In this document: piece by piece, positions 11,183 to 26,190 of the stretch
Layout: the number at the start of each line of letters is the position of its first letter
Numbering within the stretch: the stretch's first letter is position 1
NCBI RefSeq assembly: GCF_029893635.1
Contig: NZ_JARXYR010000002.1
Location: 1,835,001 to 1,899,000, forward strand
Reading direction: 5' to 3'
Origin: Variovorax sp. TBS-050B
GTDB taxonomy: Bacteria; Pseudomonadota; Gammaproteobacteria; Burkholderiales; Burkholderiaceae_C
DNA length: 64,000 nucleotides
Made by a program: the position numbers and the translations under genes
The notes under the pieces: generated by a model
What the model was told of the DNA's origin: nothing
The model's database searches: none
The model's input: the letters and a program-made list of their open reading frames with translations, nothing else

Positions 11183-12493
11183 TCAGGCGGCGGCCGGCAG
11201 CCGCTGGAGCATCTCGCGCGTGACCAGCACCACGCCAGCTTCGGTGCGCTCGAAGCGGGCGGCGTCGGCGGCGGCGTCCTCGCCGATCACCATGTGGTCG
11301 GGAATCACGCAGCCGCGGTCGATCACCACCCGGCTGAGCCGGCAGCCGCGGCCGACCTCCACGTCGGGCAGCAGCACGGCCTCGTGGATGTCGCAGAACG
11401 AATGGATGCGCACGCCCGAGAACAGCACCGAGCTGCTGACCTTGGAGCCCGAGACGATGCAGCCGCCCGAGACGATGGTGTTGACCGTCATGCCGTGGCG
11501 GCCGTCGCGGTCGGGCACGAACTTGGCCGGCGGCAACTGCCGCTGGTAGGTCCAGATGGGCCAGTCGGTGTCATAGATGTCGAGTTCGGGCGTGATCGAG
11601 GCGAGGTCGAGGTTGGCGGCCCAGAATGCATCGATCGTGCCCACGTCGCGCCAGTAGGCCTTGGCGTCCGGTCCGCGCGAGGCCCGCGTGACGCACGACA
11701 TGCCGAACGGATGCGCCAGCGCGCGGCCCTGCGCCACGGCGCGCGGGATGATGTCCTTGCCGAAGTCGTGGCTCGAATCGGGGTTGGCGGCGTCTTCCTC
11801 GAGCAGCTGGTAGAGGTACTCGGAGTCGAACACGTAGATGCCCATGCTCGCGAGCGCCGTGTCGGGATGGCCCGGCATCGCGGGCGGATCGGCCGGCTTC
11901 TCCAAGAAGTCGGTGATCCGGCGCTCTTCGTCGATGGCCATCACGCCGAAGGCCGTGGCCTCCATGCGCGGCACCTCGATGCAGCCGACGGTGCAGCCCA
12001 GGCCGTGCTCGGCATGGTCCTTGACCATGATCGAGTAGTCCATCTTGTAGATGTGGTCGCCCGCGAGCACCACCACGTAGTCGTGCTTGGTGGAGCGCGT
12101 CTGGATGATGTCGAGGTTCTGGAACACCGCATCGGCGGTGCCGCGGTACCAGTGCTCGTCGCCGGTGCGCTGCTGCGCGGGCAGCACGTCGACCATTTCG
12201 TTGAGTTCCGCGCGCAGGAAGCTCCAGCCGCGCTGCAGGTGGCGCATGAGCGAGTGCGACTTGTACTGCGTGACCACCGCCATGCGCCGGATGCCGGAGT
12301 TGAGGCAGTTGGAGAGCGCGAAATCGATGATGCGGAACTTGCCGCCGAAGTACACGGCCGGCTTGGCGCGGCGGTCGGTCAGCTGCCGGAGGCGCGAACC
12401 GCGGCCGCCGGCCAGCACCAGCGCGATGGTGCGGCGCACCAGTTGATGGGCCTGCAGGGGGGCCTGCGGGACGTTGCCATTGCTGTCGTTCAC
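11183..12493 (-). CDS. glgC: Glucose-1-phosphate adenylyltransferase
   Basis: 436-residue ADP-glucose pyrophosphorylase, the committed and allosteric step of glycogen synthesis. It has the nucleotide loop [10 protein letters not shown], the [20 protein letters not shown] block, and a C-terminal left-handed beta-helix. The start is a GTG at 12493 ([10 protein letters not shown]), preceded by a purine-rich AAGGGAA; no ATG in frame gives a sensible length, and sequence further upstream does not resemble the family. About 56 bases separate it from glgX. Confidence 0.94.
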   Translation of the reverse strand: MNDSNGNVPQAPLQAHQLVRRTIALVLAGGRGSRLRQLTDRRAKPAVYFGGKFRIIDFALSNCLNSGIRRMAVVTQYKSHSLMRHLQRGWSFLRAELNEMVDVLPAQQRTGDEHWYRGTADAVFQNLDIIQTRSTKHDYVVVLAGDHIYKMDYSIMVKDHAEHGLGCTVGCIEVPRMEATAFGVMAIDEERRITDFLEKPADPPAMPGHPDTALASMGIYVFDSEYLYQLLEEDAANPDSSHDFGKDIIPRAVAQGRALAHPFGMSCVTRASRGPDAKAYWRDVGTIDAFWAANLDLASITPELDIYDTDWPIWTYQRQLPPAKFVPDRDGRHGMTVNTIVSGGCIVSGSKVSSSVLFSGVRIHSFCDIHEAVLLPDVEVGRGCRLSRVVIDRGCVIPDHMVIGEDAAADAARFERTEAGVVLVTREMLQRLPAAA

Positions 12494-12549
12494 TCTGCGT
12501 TCCCTTCGTTCATTGTTCGTCGTCCCGTCGTTGTGATTCGTTTCCGCGT

Positions 12550-14637
<2,088 letters not shown>

Positions 14638-14642
14638 GTCAG

Positions 14643-16838
<2,196 letters not shown>

Positions 16839-16843
16839 GGACC

Positions 16844-18517
16844 TCACATCGTGCCGCTGTCGTCCGCGGTCCGGCCGAAGAAGACGCCGTAGGGCGCCAG
16901 CGTCAGCGCCCGCCCGCCGTCGCCCGCGACCGACGACGAGGCGGCGAGCGGATGTCCCGCGAGCGGTTCGAGCGGCGCAGGCAGGGCGAGCGACACCGGC
17001 GCGCTGCCGAGGTTGAAGACCGCCTGCAGCGATGCATGGCCCGCGCGCCGCTCGAACCACAGCACCGGCTCGGGCGCATCGAGGAAGGCGATCGCGCCGG
17101 TGCGCAGCAGCGGCTGGGTGCGGCGCCAGTGCAGCAGCGCGCGGCTGAAGTGCAGCATCGAATCGGGATCGTGCGCCTGGCGGTCGACCGCCAGCGGCAG
17201 GTGGCGGCCATGCACCGGCAGCCACGGCGCGCCGGTGGTGAAGCCGGCATGCAGTTCATCGGCCTGCCAGGGCATCGGCGTGCGGCAGCCGTCGCGGCCC
17301 TTGAATTCGGGCCAGAAGGCGCGGCCGTACGGGTCCTGCAGCAGCTCGAAGGGCACCTCGGCCTCGGGCAGGCCGAGCTCCTCGCCCTGGTAGATGCTCG
17401 CGCTGCCGCGCAGCGACAGCAGCAGCGCGAACCAGAGCCGGTCGCGCCGCGGGTCCTCCGGGCCGTCGCCGCGCCAGCGCGTGGCCACCCGCGGCACGTC
17501 GTGGTTCGACACCGCCCAGCAGCCCCAGCCGCCGGTGGGCGCGAGCGCCTGGTCGAGCGTCTCGACCTGGTGGCGCAGGTGCCGCGCGCTGTGCTCGGCG
17601 GTCAGCAGGCTGAAGCTGTAGGCCAGGTGCAGGCGCCGGCCCAGTTCGGTGTACTGCGCCATCACGGGCGCGGCGTTCTCGTCGCCCACCTCGCCGAGCG
17701 CGACGGCGCCGTGGCGGTCGAGCAGCGCGCGCAGGCTTTCGAGAAAAGCCAGGTTCTCCATCTGGCTCTTGTCGTAGAGGTGCTGCTGCATCGCGTACGG
17801 GTTGTCGGCGCGCACGGTGCTCACGCCGTGCACCGAGGCGGCGGCGGCCGGCGGGTTGTCGCGCAGTTGCGCATCGTGGAACTGGTGGTTGCAGGCGTCG
17901 AAGCGGAAGCCGTCCACGCCGCGCTCGCACCAGAAGCGCACCTCGCCGAGCAGCGCCTGCTGCACCTCGGCGCAATGGAAGTTGAGGTCCGGCTGCTCCT
18001 TGAGGAAGCTGTGCAGGTAGTACTGCCGGCGCCGCGGGTCCCACTGCCAGGCGGAGCCGCCGAACACCGAGAGCCAGTTGGTGGGCGGCGTGCCGTCAGG
18101 CTTCGGATCGGCCCAGACGTACCAGTCGGCCTTGGGATTGTCGCGGCTCGCGCGGCTCTCGGCGAACCAGGCATGCTGGTCCGACGTGTGCGAGAGCACC
18201 TGGTCGATGATGACCCGCAGCCCCAGCGCATGCGCGCGCGCGAGCATCTCGTCGAAGTCGGCGAGGGTGCCGAAGATCGGGTCCACCGCGCGGTAGTCGG
18301 ACACGTCGTAGCCGAAGTCCTTCATCGGCGAGCGGAAGAAGGGCGAGACCCAGATCGCGTCCACGCCGAGGCTCGCCACATGCGCGAGCCTGGCCGTGAT
18401 GCCCGGCAGGTCGCCGATGCCGTCGCCGTTGCTGTCCATGAAGCTGCGCGGATAGATCTGGTAGATCACCGCGCCGCGCCACCATTCGCTGTTGCTGCTC
18501 TCGGTCGTGCTGCCCAT
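16844..18517 (-). CDS. GH13 alpha-glucosidase / alpha-amylase family protein
   Basis: 557-residue cytoplasmic GH13 enzyme with no signal peptide. It begins [20 protein letters not shown], typical of oligo-1,6-glucosidase/alpha-glucosidase members. Catalytic residues are Asp207 ([12 protein letters not shown]), Glu276 (VALGEVGDE) and Asp340 (AVSNHDVPR). It is the first gene of the glycogen operon and probably trims maltodextrins released by GlgX and GlgP; trehalose-synthase or transglycosylase activity cannot be excluded from sequence alone. The 129-base gap to the next gene on the plus strand must hold the operon promoter; a CACAAT box on the minus strand at 18546-18541 is a candidate -10 without an obvious -35. 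Confidence 0.88.
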   Translation of the reverse strand: MGSTTESSNSEWWRGAVIYQIYPRSFMDSNGDGIGDLPGITARLAHVASLGVDAIWVSPFFRSPMKDFGYDVSDYRAVDPIFGTLADFDEMLARAHALGLRVIIDQVLSHTSDQHAWFAESRASRDNPKADWYVWADPKPDGTPPTNWLSVFGGSAWQWDPRRRQYYLHSFLKEQPDLNFHCAEVQQALLGEVRFWCERGVDGFRFDACNHQFHDAQLRDNPPAAAASVHGVSTVRADNPYAMQQHLYDKSQMENLAFLESLRALLDRHGAVALGEVGDENAAPVMAQYTELGRRLHLAYSFSLLTAEHSARHLRHQVETLDQALAPTGGWGCWAVSNHDVPRVATRWRGDGPEDPRRDRLWFALLLSLRGSASIYQGEELGLPEAEVPFELLQDPYGRAFWPEFKGRDGCRTPMPWQADELHAGFTTGAPWLPVHGRHLPLAVDRQAHDPDSMLHFSRALLHWRRTQPLLRTGAIAFLDAPEPVLWFERRAGHASLQAVFNLGSAPVSLALPAPLEPLAGHPLAASSSVAGDGGRALTLAPYGVFFGRTADDSGTM

Positions 18518-18646
18518 GCCGGTCCTGTGGTCTGAAAATCATTGTGGCACGCGAAATCCGGGCCAGCGCCAGGGCGCGTGGCGGGCGCTGCGCGCCGGGC
18601 GGGGTCGTGAAGCTTTCTACACTGGGCGCTGTTCCCGCTTTTCCAG

Positions 18647-20128
18647 ATGACGACTTCAGAACCCGCTTCTTCCTTTTCCTGTTCCTCCCTGGCGGCGCTC
18701 GAGGCGCGGCTGGCGCAGGACCTCGCCTGCCTCGGCTGGCCCGCCCGCCCGTGGATGCCGGTACGGCAGGCCGGCGGTGAGACGGTGCTCGACGTGGCCA
18801 TCATTGGCGCGGGGCAGGCCGGGCTGGCCGCCTGGGTCGCGCTGGCGCAGCTGGGCATCCGCGCCGTGGTGTTCGACCGCGCGCCCGCCGGCAGCGAGGG
18901 CCCCTGGGCCACCACCGCGCGCATGGAGACGCTGCGCTCGCCCAAGGAGCTCACCGGCCCCGCGCTGGGCCTGCCCGCGCTCACCTTCCGCGCCTGGTTC
19001 GAGGCCCAGTTCGGGCTGGCGGCCTGGACCGCGATGGACAAGATCCCGCGCCTTCAATGGATGGACTACCTGGTCTGGTACCGGCGCGTGATGGGCGTGG
19101 ACGTGCGCAACGACACGGCCGTGACCGCCATCGAGCCGCTGCCCGACGCCACGGGCGTGCGGCTGGCCCTGCGCACGCCCGCCGGCGAGCACAGCGTGCT
19201 GGCGCGCCGCGTCGTGCTCGCCACCGGGCGCGACGGGCTGGGCGGGCCGGCGGTGCCCGCCTTCGTCGGCGCCCTGCCGCGCTCGAAATGGGCGCACTCC
19301 TCCGACGAGATGGACTACGGCCGGCTCCAGGGCCTGCGCGTGGGCGTGATCGGCGCCGGCTCCTCGGCCATGGACAGCGCGGCCACCGCGCTGGAGGCCG
19401 GCGCGCACAGCGTCGAGCTGCTGATCCGCCGCACCGACCTGCCGCGCGTCAACAAGGGCAAGGGCGCGGGCGTGCCCGGGCTCACGCAGGGGCACTACGA
19501 CCTGCCGGACGAGCTCAAGTGGCGCATCCGGCACTACATCAACGTGCTGAACGTGCCGCCGCCGCACGGCAGCACGCTGCGGGTGTCGCGCCATCCCAAT
19601 GCCTTCTTCAACTTCGGCTGCCCGGTCCTGTCGGTCGAACCGCAGGGCGAGGGCATGCGCGTGACCACGCCCAAGGGCGATTTCGCGTTCGACTTCCTGA
19701 TCGTCTCGACCGGCTTCAAGGTCGACTGGGCGAGCCGCCCCGAGTTCGCCGCGATCGCGCCCCACGTGCGCACCTGGAAGGACCGCTTCGTGCCCGCCCC
19801 CGGCGACGAGGACCAGGAGCTCGCCGACTCGCCCGACCTCGGACCCGCCTTCGAGTTCAGGGAACGGGTGCCCGGCGAATGCGCGGGGCTCGGGCGCATC
19901 CACTGCTTCTGCTATCCCGCGGCGCTGTCGCACGGCACCGTGTCGGGCGACATTCCAGCCATCAGCGACGGTGCGAAGCGGCTGGCCGGCGGCATCGCGA
20001 GCCTGTTCTACCGCGAGGATTTCGAGCACCACTGGGCCAACCTGCAGGCGTTCGCCGAGCCCGAGCTGTTCGGCGACGAATGGACGCCCGCGCCGCCGCC
20101 GCACGAAAGAAACCGAAGCACCGACTGA
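18647..20128 (+). CDS. Flavin-dependent NAD(P)-binding oxidoreductase / monooxygenase-like protein
   Basis: 493 residues with two dinucleotide folds: FAD-binding VAIIGAGQAGLAAWVA (GxGxxG at 54-59) and an NAD(P)-binding VGVIGAGSSAMDSAA near residue 233. Between them lies GPWATTARMETLRSPKEL, resembling the FMO/Baeyer-Villiger group, and VSTGFKVDW follows near 360, like the ATG-containing motif of flavoprotein monooxygenases. The substrate is unknown. A TACACT -10-like box lies at 18618-18623. It starts a three-gene run with two AhpD/CMD-fold proteins (7 and -4 bases apart), suggesting a joint role in oxidising or detoxifying a small organic compound. Confidence 0.8.
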   Translation: MTTSEPASSFSCSSLAALEARLAQDLACLGWPARPWMPVRQAGGETVLDVAIIGAGQAGLAAWVALAQLGIRAVVFDRAPAGSEGPWATTARMETLRSPKELTGPALGLPALTFRAWFEAQFGLAAWTAMDKIPRLQWMDYLVWYRRVMGVDVRNDTAVTAIEPLPDATGVRLALRTPAGEHSVLARRVVLATGRDGLGGPAVPAFVGALPRSKWAHSSDEMDYGRLQGLRVGVIGAGSSAMDSAATALEAGAHSVELLIRRTDLPRVNKGKGAGVPGLTQGHYDLPDELKWRIRHYINVLNVPPPHGSTLRVSRHPNAFFNFGCPVLSVEPQGEGMRVTTPKGDFAFDFLIVSTGFKVDWASRPEFAAIAPHVRTWKDRFVPAPGDEDQELADSPDLGPAFEFRERVPGECAGLGRIHCFCYPAALSHGTVSGDIPAISDGAKRLAGGIASLFYREDFEHHWANLQAFAEPELFGDEWTPAPPPHERNRSTD

Positions 20129-20135
20129 GACCACC

Positions 20136-20648
20136 ATGACAAGCACACCCCTTTCCGACGTGATCGATGCGGTGGTGCCGCTCGCGCCCGACCAGCCCGT
20201 CTGGGCGCTGCGCCGCCAGCGCGACAAGGTCGTCGCCGCGACCCAGGGCAGCTACGACGCGATGTTCTCGCCGGCCGTCGAGGTCCTCACGGTGAAGGAG
20301 CGGCTGCTGGTCGCGCTGCATGCCTGCCGCGTCTCGAAGGCCGGCAGCCTGGCGGCGCATTACCGCGAGCGGCTCATGGCCGAAGGCGCGGACGAGGCCG
20401 TGGTCGCGGCCGTGGATGCCGGCCACGGCGTGGCCGACGCGCGGCTGCAGGCCATGCTCGCCTTCACCACCAAGCTGATCGAGCGCCCCATCGAGGGCGA
20501 CCGGGCGGCGGTGCAGGCGCTGGCCGCGAGCGGCCTGTCGACGCCCGCCATCGTGGCCATGAGCCAGCTGATCGCCTTCCTCTCCTACCAGGTCCGCGTC
20601 GCCGCCGGGCTGAAGGCGCTGGCCGCCGCCGCGGAGGTGCAGGCATGA
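20136..20648 (+). CDS. CMD-domain (carboxymuconolactone decarboxylase-like) protein
   Basis: 170-residue all-helical AhpD-fold protein. The LTVKERLLVALHACRVSKAGSLAAHYRERL segment is the CMD-domain helix, but it keeps only one cysteine (Cys64) and lacks the CxxC of peroxidatic members, so it probably is not a peroxidase alone. From memory it resembles the CMD-domain half of a paired family (Avi_7170 type) that occurs beside an alkylhydroperoxidase partner; that assignment needs a profile search. Its stop codon overlaps the next start (ATGA at 20645-20648), so the two are translationally coupled. Confidence 0.75.
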   Translation: MTSTPLSDVIDAVVPLAPDQPVWALRRQRDKVVAATQGSYDAMFSPAVEVLTVKERLLVALHACRVSKAGSLAAHYRERLMAEGADEAVVAAVDAGHGVADARLQAMLAFTTKLIERPIEGDRAAVQALAASGLSTPAIVAMSQLIAFLSYQVRVAAGLKALAAAAEVQA

Positions 20649-21301
20649 GCCCCGCCCGGCCGCCCGAAGGGGCTCGCACCGCAGCCGCAGGCGAAGGTAC
20701 TCCAGTGGCCGCGCCGATCCGCATCCAGGGCTTCACCAACGAAGTGCTCCAGTGGAAGCCCTGGCTCGACACGGTGAACGTCGACGCCGCCACGCCCGAG
20801 CAGCTGGCGGCGCTGGACGCGATGAGCCCGCAGGCGCGCAGTTCGCCGTATTTCCTGGTGCTGGCGCACCAGCCCGAGATCCTGCTGCAGCGCTCCATCG
20901 CCTTCAACGCGATCATGTTCGCGCCGGGCGGCATGCCGCGCGCCGAGCGCGAGCTGGGCGCCACGGTGGAGTCGCGCGTCAACGGCTGCGTGTACTGCGC
21001 CTCGGTGCATGCGCAGCGCTTCGAGCAGCTGGCCAAGCGCAACGACGTGATCTCGCAGGTGTTCGAGGCGCCCGAGGGCGCGGGCACCACGGCGCGCGAG
21101 AAGGCCATCGTCGCGTTCTCGATCCGGCTGGGCGTGCAGCCCGACGAGGTGTCGGCCGAGGACGTGCGCAAGCTCCGGGCCGCAGGGCTGGGCGAGCTCG
21201 AGATCCTCGACCTGATCCATTCGGTGGCGATCTTCGCCTGGGCCAACCGGCTGATGCTCAACCTCGGCGAGCCGGTGTTCCCGGAGGCCGAGGCCTCATA
21301 G
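20645..21301 (+). CDS. Alkylhydroperoxidase-domain (AhpD-like) protein
   Basis: 218-residue peroxidase-related protein. After an N-terminal extension it has the AhpD core with NGCVYCASVHAQRF: Cys115 and Cys118 form the CxxC redox pair and His122 is the conserved proton relay. It could reduce peroxides or quinone-like products made by the upstream flavoprotein. It looks like the partner of the preceding CMD protein (Avi_7169-type in memory). The ATG overlaps the previous stop by four bases. Its 3' end overlaps the convergent opine-dehydrogenase-like gene by six bases, so there is no room for a terminator between them. Confidence 0.8.
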   Translation: MSPARPPEGARTAAAGEGTPVAAPIRIQGFTNEVLQWKPWLDTVNVDAATPEQLAALDAMSPQARSSPYFLVLAHQPEILLQRSIAFNAIMFAPGGMPRAERELGATVESRVNGCVYCASVHAQRFEQLAKRNDVISQVFEAPEGAGTTAREKAIVAFSIRLGVQPDEVSAEDVRKLRAAGLGELEILDLIHSVAIFAWANRLMLNLGEPVFPEAEAS

Positions 21302-22387
21302 GCGCGCGAGCAGTCCGGCGACCGTTTCGCGCGCCAGGCCCAGCGGTTCGACGAGGTCGTTCTCGCGGCGGTAGTCGATGCCGTTGACCAGCGAGGCCGC
21401 GTCCAGCACGGTGCGTGTCGCGGGCGTGGGCACCCCGGCGATGGCGCCCAGCGCCTCGACGAAGGCCAGGCCGTAGGGCATGTCCTCGCTCACGAAGCGG
21501 GTGTCGGTGCGCGTGGGGCCGGGCGGGCCGCCGCGCTGGGCGTGCAGCTCGGCGGCGATGTCGGCGAGCTTTTCCGAGGTGGTGCCGAAGGAGCGCGCGA
21601 AGTGCGCCTCGATGGGGCCGAGCGCGATGCCGAAGGCGGCGGCCACGGCCCGGCGTTCGGCATCGAGCGCCTCGATCGCGCGCGCCACGCCCGGCGTCAT
21701 GCAGTGGTACTGCGCCCAGGGCTCGCCCCGTTCGATGCGGGTCCAGTTGAACACCGCGAGCGGCCCGTGCGACTGCGGATTGACGTTGGCCAGCGCACTG
21801 GCGAGCGCACTGCCCTGCGCGAAGAAGCCTTCGCCGAAAAGTTCGGTGCACAGCGCGACGGCTTCGTCCACGTGGGCGCCGGGCAGGGCGGAGACGCCGA
21901 TCGCCTGGCGCCGCGTCATCACCCGGACCTGGGTGGCGGATTCGCGCCGCGCGGTCAGCACCGTCGTGCCGAAGCTCGCCACCGTGACCCGCCGGCCCGC
22001 GCGCACCGCGGCTTCGTGCAGGTAAAGCGAGGACAGCGAGGCCATCGAGCTCACGATCACCGTCTGCCCGTCGCGCAGGAAGGGCAGCAGCGCATCCATC
22101 GTGCGCCGGTGGCCGTTGACGGGCAGGGCGAGCAGCAGCACGTCGGCAGCGGCGCAGAGTTCGGCCGCGTCGCGGGCGACCTCGACCCGCACCGAGAACG
22201 TTTCGATGCCGCCGGCCTCCAGCGCCTGCGTGCGCAGGGCGTCCGCGCCCGGGCCGCGCGGCGACCACAGGGTGACGCCATGGCCCGCCCGCCGCAGCCA
22301 GGCCGCGCTGGCCAGCGCGATCGCGCCCGCGCCCGCGATGCCCACGCGGCGCGAGGTCCGGGCCGTGTTATTCAACCTTGATTCCAC
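21296..22387 (-). CDS. NAD(P)-binding octopine/nopaline dehydrogenase-family protein
   Basis: 363-residue dehydrogenase with an N-terminal Rossmann fold (VGIAGAGAIALASAAWL, from about residue 15) and a helical C-terminal domain (GPLAVFNWTRIERGEPWAQYHCMTPGVARAIEALDAER) matching the opine dehydrogenase family, in which a conserved histidine in such a segment acts in catalysis. The family reductively joins amino acids and 2-oxo acids or works on related N-carboxyalkyl compounds; the substrate here is unknown. The start at 22387 lies inside the upstream Bug gene (20-base overlap), so the two are coupled; a slightly later start is possible. Confidence 0.75.
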   Translation of the reverse strand: MESRLNNTARTSRRVGIAGAGAIALASAAWLRRAGHGVTLWSPRGPGADALRTQALEAGGIETFSVRVEVARDAAELCAAADVLLLALPVNGHRRTMDALLPFLRDGQTVIVSSMASLSSLYLHEAAVRAGRRVTVASFGTTVLTARRESATQVRVMTRRQAIGVSALPGAHVDEAVALCTELFGEGFFAQGSALASALANVNPQSHGPLAVFNWTRIERGEPWAQYHCMTPGVARAIEALDAERRAVAAAFGIALGPIEAHFARSFGTTSEKLADIAAELHAQRGGPPGPTRTDTRFVSEDMPYGLAFVEALGAIAGVPTPATRTVLDAASLVNGIDYRRENDLVEPLGLARETVAGLLARL

Positions 22388-23342
22388 CCTGCTTGATGAC
22401 CCTGGCCCAGCGCTGGCTGTCTTCCGCCACCACCTTGCCGAGCGCCGCCGCGCCGCCGCAGGTGTTGACCGCGCCCAGCTGGGCGAAGCGCTGCTTCGTC
22501 TCCGGCAGCTTGCACACCTCGACCAGCGCCGCCGACAGCTTTTCGATGCCCGCGGCCGGCATGCGTGCCGGCGCCATCACGCCGACCCAGACCGGCACTT
22601 CCATCGCCGGCAGGCCCGCGGCCTCGCCGATGGTCGGGGCCGCGCCGATGCCGGGCAGCGCGGTCCGCGAGAAGGTGCCGAGCACGCGGGCCTTGCCGCT
22701 GGCGACCATCGGTTCGATGGAGGCCGCGCTGGTCACGATGGTCGCCACCTGCCCGCCCAGCAGGTCCGTCAGCGCCGGGGCGGCGCCGCGGTAGGGCACG
22801 TGCAGCAGGTCCACGCCGCCGGCCTGGGCCAGCAGCGCGCCGGTCAGGTGCGAGACGGTGCCGTTGCCGGTCGAGGCGTAGCTGACCTGGCCGGGCCGGG
22901 CCTTGGCATCGCGCAGCACGTCGGCCACCGTCTTGTAGGGGCTTTCGGCGCGCACCGACAGCGTCATCGGCGTGTCGGCCACCAGGGCCACCGGCACCAG
23001 GTCGTGCGCCGGGTCGTAGGGGAGCCTGGCCTGCAGGTGCGGGGCGATGGTGACCGCGCCGCCGGTGGCCAGCAGCACCGTGGCGCCGTCGCTTGCCTTG
23101 GCCACCGCGTCGGCGGCCACGATGCCGCCCGCGCCGGCCCGGTTGTCGATCACGACCGGCTGGCCCGTCCGCTCCGTGAGCTTGGCGCCCAGGTAGCGCG
23201 CGATCACGTCCTGCGCGCCGCCGGTGGCGAAGGGCACGACGATGCGCAGCGGCTTGTCGTTCTGCTGGGCCTGGAGGGGAGTGGCGGCGAGGCCGGCGGC
23301 GGCCGCGAAGGCCAGGGCGAGGTGTTTCAGGCGCAGTGTCAT
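22368..23342 (-). CDS. Bug-family (TctC-like) tripartite tricarboxylate transporter substrate-binding protein
   Basis: 324-residue periplasmic binding protein with a Sec signal peptide (cleavage near [14 protein letters not shown]). The mature part has the Bug signature [37 protein letters not shown] and [21 protein letters not shown]. Bug proteins bind carboxylates or other small anionic or amide ligands for TctAB permeases. No tctAB genes accompany it, so it is an orphan that may borrow another permease or act in sensing. It overlaps the opine-dehydrogenase-like gene and is divergent from leuS. Confidence 0.9.
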   Translation of the reverse strand: MTLRLKHLALAFAAAAGLAATPLQAQQNDKPLRIVVPFATGGAQDVIARYLGAKLTERTGQPVVIDNRAGAGGIVAADAVAKASDGATVLLATGGAVTIAPHLQARLPYDPAHDLVPVALVADTPMTLSVRAESPYKTVADVLRDAKARPGQVSYASTGNGTVSHLTGALLAQAGGVDLLHVPYRGAAPALTDLLGGQVATIVTSAASIEPMVASGKARVLGTFSRTALPGIGAAPTIGEAAGLPAMEVPVWVGVMAPARMPAAGIEKLSAALVEVCKLPETKQRFAQLGAVNTCGGAAALGKVVAEDSQRWARVIKQGGIKVE

Positions 23343-23524
23343 GGTGTGTTGTGGGTCCGCGTCAGGTCACGGGCTGGCCTGCATTCTTCGCGAAACACCG
23401 GCGAGGGGGAAGGCGCGCGCGGCACGAAGTGCGACGAAGTGCGCACAACCCGGGGTCGGGTCTTGTCCGGCGCGATAATCCGCCTTCCCCGGCGCGCCCC
23501 GCGCCGGGCTCCTGCCGAACCGTC

Positions 23525-26155
23525 ATGAACCCCAGCTACAAACCCAGCGACGTCGAGTCCGCTGCCCAGGCGCAATGGAGCGCCGCCGATGCCTACCGCG
23601 TCACCGAGGACGCGAGCCGCAAGAAGTACTACGCCTGCTCGATGCTGCCGTACCCCAGCGGCAAGCTGCACATGGGCCACGTGCGCAACTACACGATCAA
23701 CGACATGCTCACGCGCTACCTGCGCATGAGCGGCTACAACGTGCTGATGCCCATGGGCTGGGACGCCTTCGGCCTGCCGGCCGAGAACGCGGCGCTCAAG
23801 AACGGCGTGCCGCCGGCCAAGTGGACCTACGAGAACATCGCCTACATGAAGGGGCAGCTCCAGGCCATGGGGCTCGCGATCGACTGGAGCCGCGAGGTCG
23901 CGACCTGCGACCCGAGCTACTACAAGTGGAACCAGTGGCTGTTCCTGAAGATGCTCGAGAAGGGCATTGCCTACCGCAAGACCCAGGTCGTCAACTGGGA
24001 CCCGGTGGACCAGACCGTGCTCGCCAACGAGCAGGTGATCGACGGCAAGGGCTGGCGCACCGGCGCCACGGTCGAGCGCCGCGAGATCCCGGGCTACTAC
24101 CTCAAGATCAGCGACTACGCCGAGGAACTGCTCGAGCACACCCAGCACAAGCTGCCGGGCTGGCCCGAGCGCGTCAAGCTGATGCAGGAGAACTGGATCG
24201 GCAAGAGCGAGGGCGTGCGCTTCGCCTTCACCCACGACATCCATGACGCGAACGGCCGGCTGATCCAGGACGGCCGCATGTACGTGTTCACCACGCGCGC
24301 CGACACCATCATGGGCGTGACCTTCTGCGCCGTCGCGCCCGAGCATCCGCTCGCGATGCACGCCGCCACCCTCGACCCCAAGGTCGCGGCCTTCATCGAG
24401 GAATGCAAGAGCGGCGGCACCACCGAGGCCGAGCTCGCCACGCAGGAGAAGAAGGGCGTGCCCACGGGCCTCACGGTGACGCATCCGATCACCGAGGAGC
24501 AGATCCCGGTCTGGGTCGGCAACTACGTGCTCATGAGCTACGGCGACGGCGCCGTGATGGGCGTGCCCGCGCACGACGAGCGCGACTTCGCCTTCGCCAA
24601 CAAGTACGGCATCGAGATCATCCAGGTGGTGCTGGTCGACGACGAGCCGCACTTCGACTATCACAAGTGGCAGGACTGGTACGCCGACAAGCAGCGCGGC
24701 GTGACCATCAACTCCGACAATTTCAGCGGCATGAGCCACAAGGAGGCCGTGGCCGCGGTGGCGCATGCGCTCGGCCAGAAGGGCCTGGGCGAGATGCAGA
24801 CCACCTGGCGCCTGCGCGACTGGGGCGTGAGCCGCCAGCGCTACTGGGGCACGCCGATCCCGATCATCCATTGCGAGGAACACGGCGCGGTGCCCGTGCC
24901 CGAGAAGGACCTGCCGGTGGTGCTGCCCACCGACTGCGTGCCCGACGGCTCGGGCAATCCGCTCGCCAAGCACGAAGGCTTCCATGCCGGCGTGGTGTGC
25001 CCGGTCTGCGGCAAGCCCGCGCGGCGCGAGACCGACACCATGGACACCTTCGTCGACAGCTCGTGGTACTTCATGCGCTACTGCGACCCGAAGAACGACG
25101 AGGCGATGGTGGCCGGCGGCGCCGACTACTGGATGCCGATGGACCAGTACATCGGCGGCATCGAGCACGCGATCCTGCACCTGCTCTATGCGCGCTTCTG
25201 GACCAAGGTGATGCGCGACCTCGGCCTGGTGAAAGCCGACGAGCCCTTCAGCAAGCTGCTGACGCAGGGCATGGTGCTCAACCACATCTTCTACGCGCGC
25301 AACGAGAAGGGCGGCAAGGACTACTTCCCGCCCTCCGAGGTCACGCCCGTGCTCGACGCCCAGGGCCGCATCGTTGGCGGCACCACCGCCGACGGCACGA
25401 AGGTCGAATACGGCGGCGTCGGCAAGATGGGCAAGAGCGAACGCAACGGCGTCGACCCGCAGGACCTGATCGAGAAGTACGGCGCCGACACCGCGCGCCT
25501 GTACACCATGTTCACCGCGCCGCCCGAAGCCACGCTCGAATGGAACGACGCCGCGGTCGAGGGCAGCTTCCGCTTCCTGCGCCGGGTCTGGAACTTCGGC
25601 GTGGCGCAGGCCGACGCGCAGCCGGTGGAGATCGCCGGCCAGTCGTTCGGCAAGGCCGCGCAGGCGCTGCGCCGCGAGGTGCACACCGTGCTGCGCCAGA
25701 TCGACTACGACTACCAGCGCATGCAGTACAACACCGTGGTCTCGGGCGCGATGAAGCTGCTGAACGCGCTAGAAGGCTTCAAGCCCGACGGCAGCGCGGG
25801 CGACGCCGCGGCGCTGCGCGAGGGCTTCGGCATCCTGCTGCGCTGCCTGTACCCGGCCACGCCGCACATCACGCACCAGCTGTGGCAGAGCCTCGGCTAC
25901 GACAAGGCGCTGGGCGACCTGCTCGACGCGCCCTGGCCGGTGGTGGACGTGGGCGCGCTCGCGCAGGACGAGGTCGAGCTCATGCTGCAGGTCAACGGCA
26001 AGCTGCGCGGCAAGCTGCTGGTGCCGGCCGAGGCCTCCAAGGACGAGATCGAGAAGCTCGCGCTCGCCTGCGACGACTTCGTCAAGTTCGCCGAGGGCGC
26101 GCCGGCCAAGCGCGTCATCGTGGTGCCCGGGCGCCTGGTGAACGTCGTCATCTGA
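23525..26155 (+). CDS. leuS: Leucyl-tRNA synthetase
   Basis: 876-residue class Ia synthetase charging tRNA-Leu. The HIGH motif is [11 protein letters not shown] (42-52), the editing domain (about 220-420) has [20 protein letters not shown], and the KMSKS loop is KMGKSERNG near 634. The ATG at 23525 gives the normal N-terminus [18 protein letters not shown]; the frame is open upstream but unlike the family. A GATAAT -10-like box is at 23474-23479. lptE and holA follow at 35 and 13 bases, a very common proteobacterial order. Confidence 0.97.
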   Translation: MNPSYKPSDVESAAQAQWSAADAYRVTEDASRKKYYACSMLPYPSGKLHMGHVRNYTINDMLTRYLRMSGYNVLMPMGWDAFGLPAENAALKNGVPPAKWTYENIAYMKGQLQAMGLAIDWSREVATCDPSYYKWNQWLFLKMLEKGIAYRKTQVVNWDPVDQTVLANEQVIDGKGWRTGATVERREIPGYYLKISDYAEELLEHTQHKLPGWPERVKLMQENWIGKSEGVRFAFTHDIHDANGRLIQDGRMYVFTTRADTIMGVTFCAVAPEHPLAMHAATLDPKVAAFIEECKSGGTTEAELATQEKKGVPTGLTVTHPITEEQIPVWVGNYVLMSYGDGAVMGVPAHDERDFAFANKYGIEIIQVVLVDDEPHFDYHKWQDWYADKQRGVTINSDNFSGMSHKEAVAAVAHALGQKGLGEMQTTWRLRDWGVSRQRYWGTPIPIIHCEEHGAVPVPEKDLPVVLPTDCVPDGSGNPLAKHEGFHAGVVCPVCGKPARRETDTMDTFVDSSWYFMRYCDPKNDEAMVAGGADYWMPMDQYIGGIEHAILHLLYARFWTKVMRDLGLVKADEPFSKLLTQGMVLNHIFYARNEKGGKDYFPPSEVTPVLDAQGRIVGGTTADGTKVEYGGVGKMGKSERNGVDPQDLIEKYGADTARLYTMFTAPPEATLEWNDAAVEGSFRFLRRVWNFGVAQADAQPVEIAGQSFGKAAQALRREVHTVLRQIDYDYQRMQYNTVVSGAMKLLNALEGFKPDGSAGDAAALREGFGILLRCLYPATPHITHQLWQSLGYDKALGDLLDAPWPVVDVGALAQDEVELMLQVNGKLRGKLLVPAEASKDEIEKLALACDDFVKFAEGAPAKRVIVVPGRLVNVVI

Positions 26156-26190
26156 CAGGCCGGCCGGTCAGCAAGCACAAAGAAAGAAGC

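Noticed and set aside
18647..20128. Assigning the flavoprotein as a Baeyer-Villiger monooxygenase or a lysine/ornithine N-hydroxylase.
   Set aside because: The diagnostic fingerprint motifs of these groups are not clear, and no siderophore genes are adjacent.
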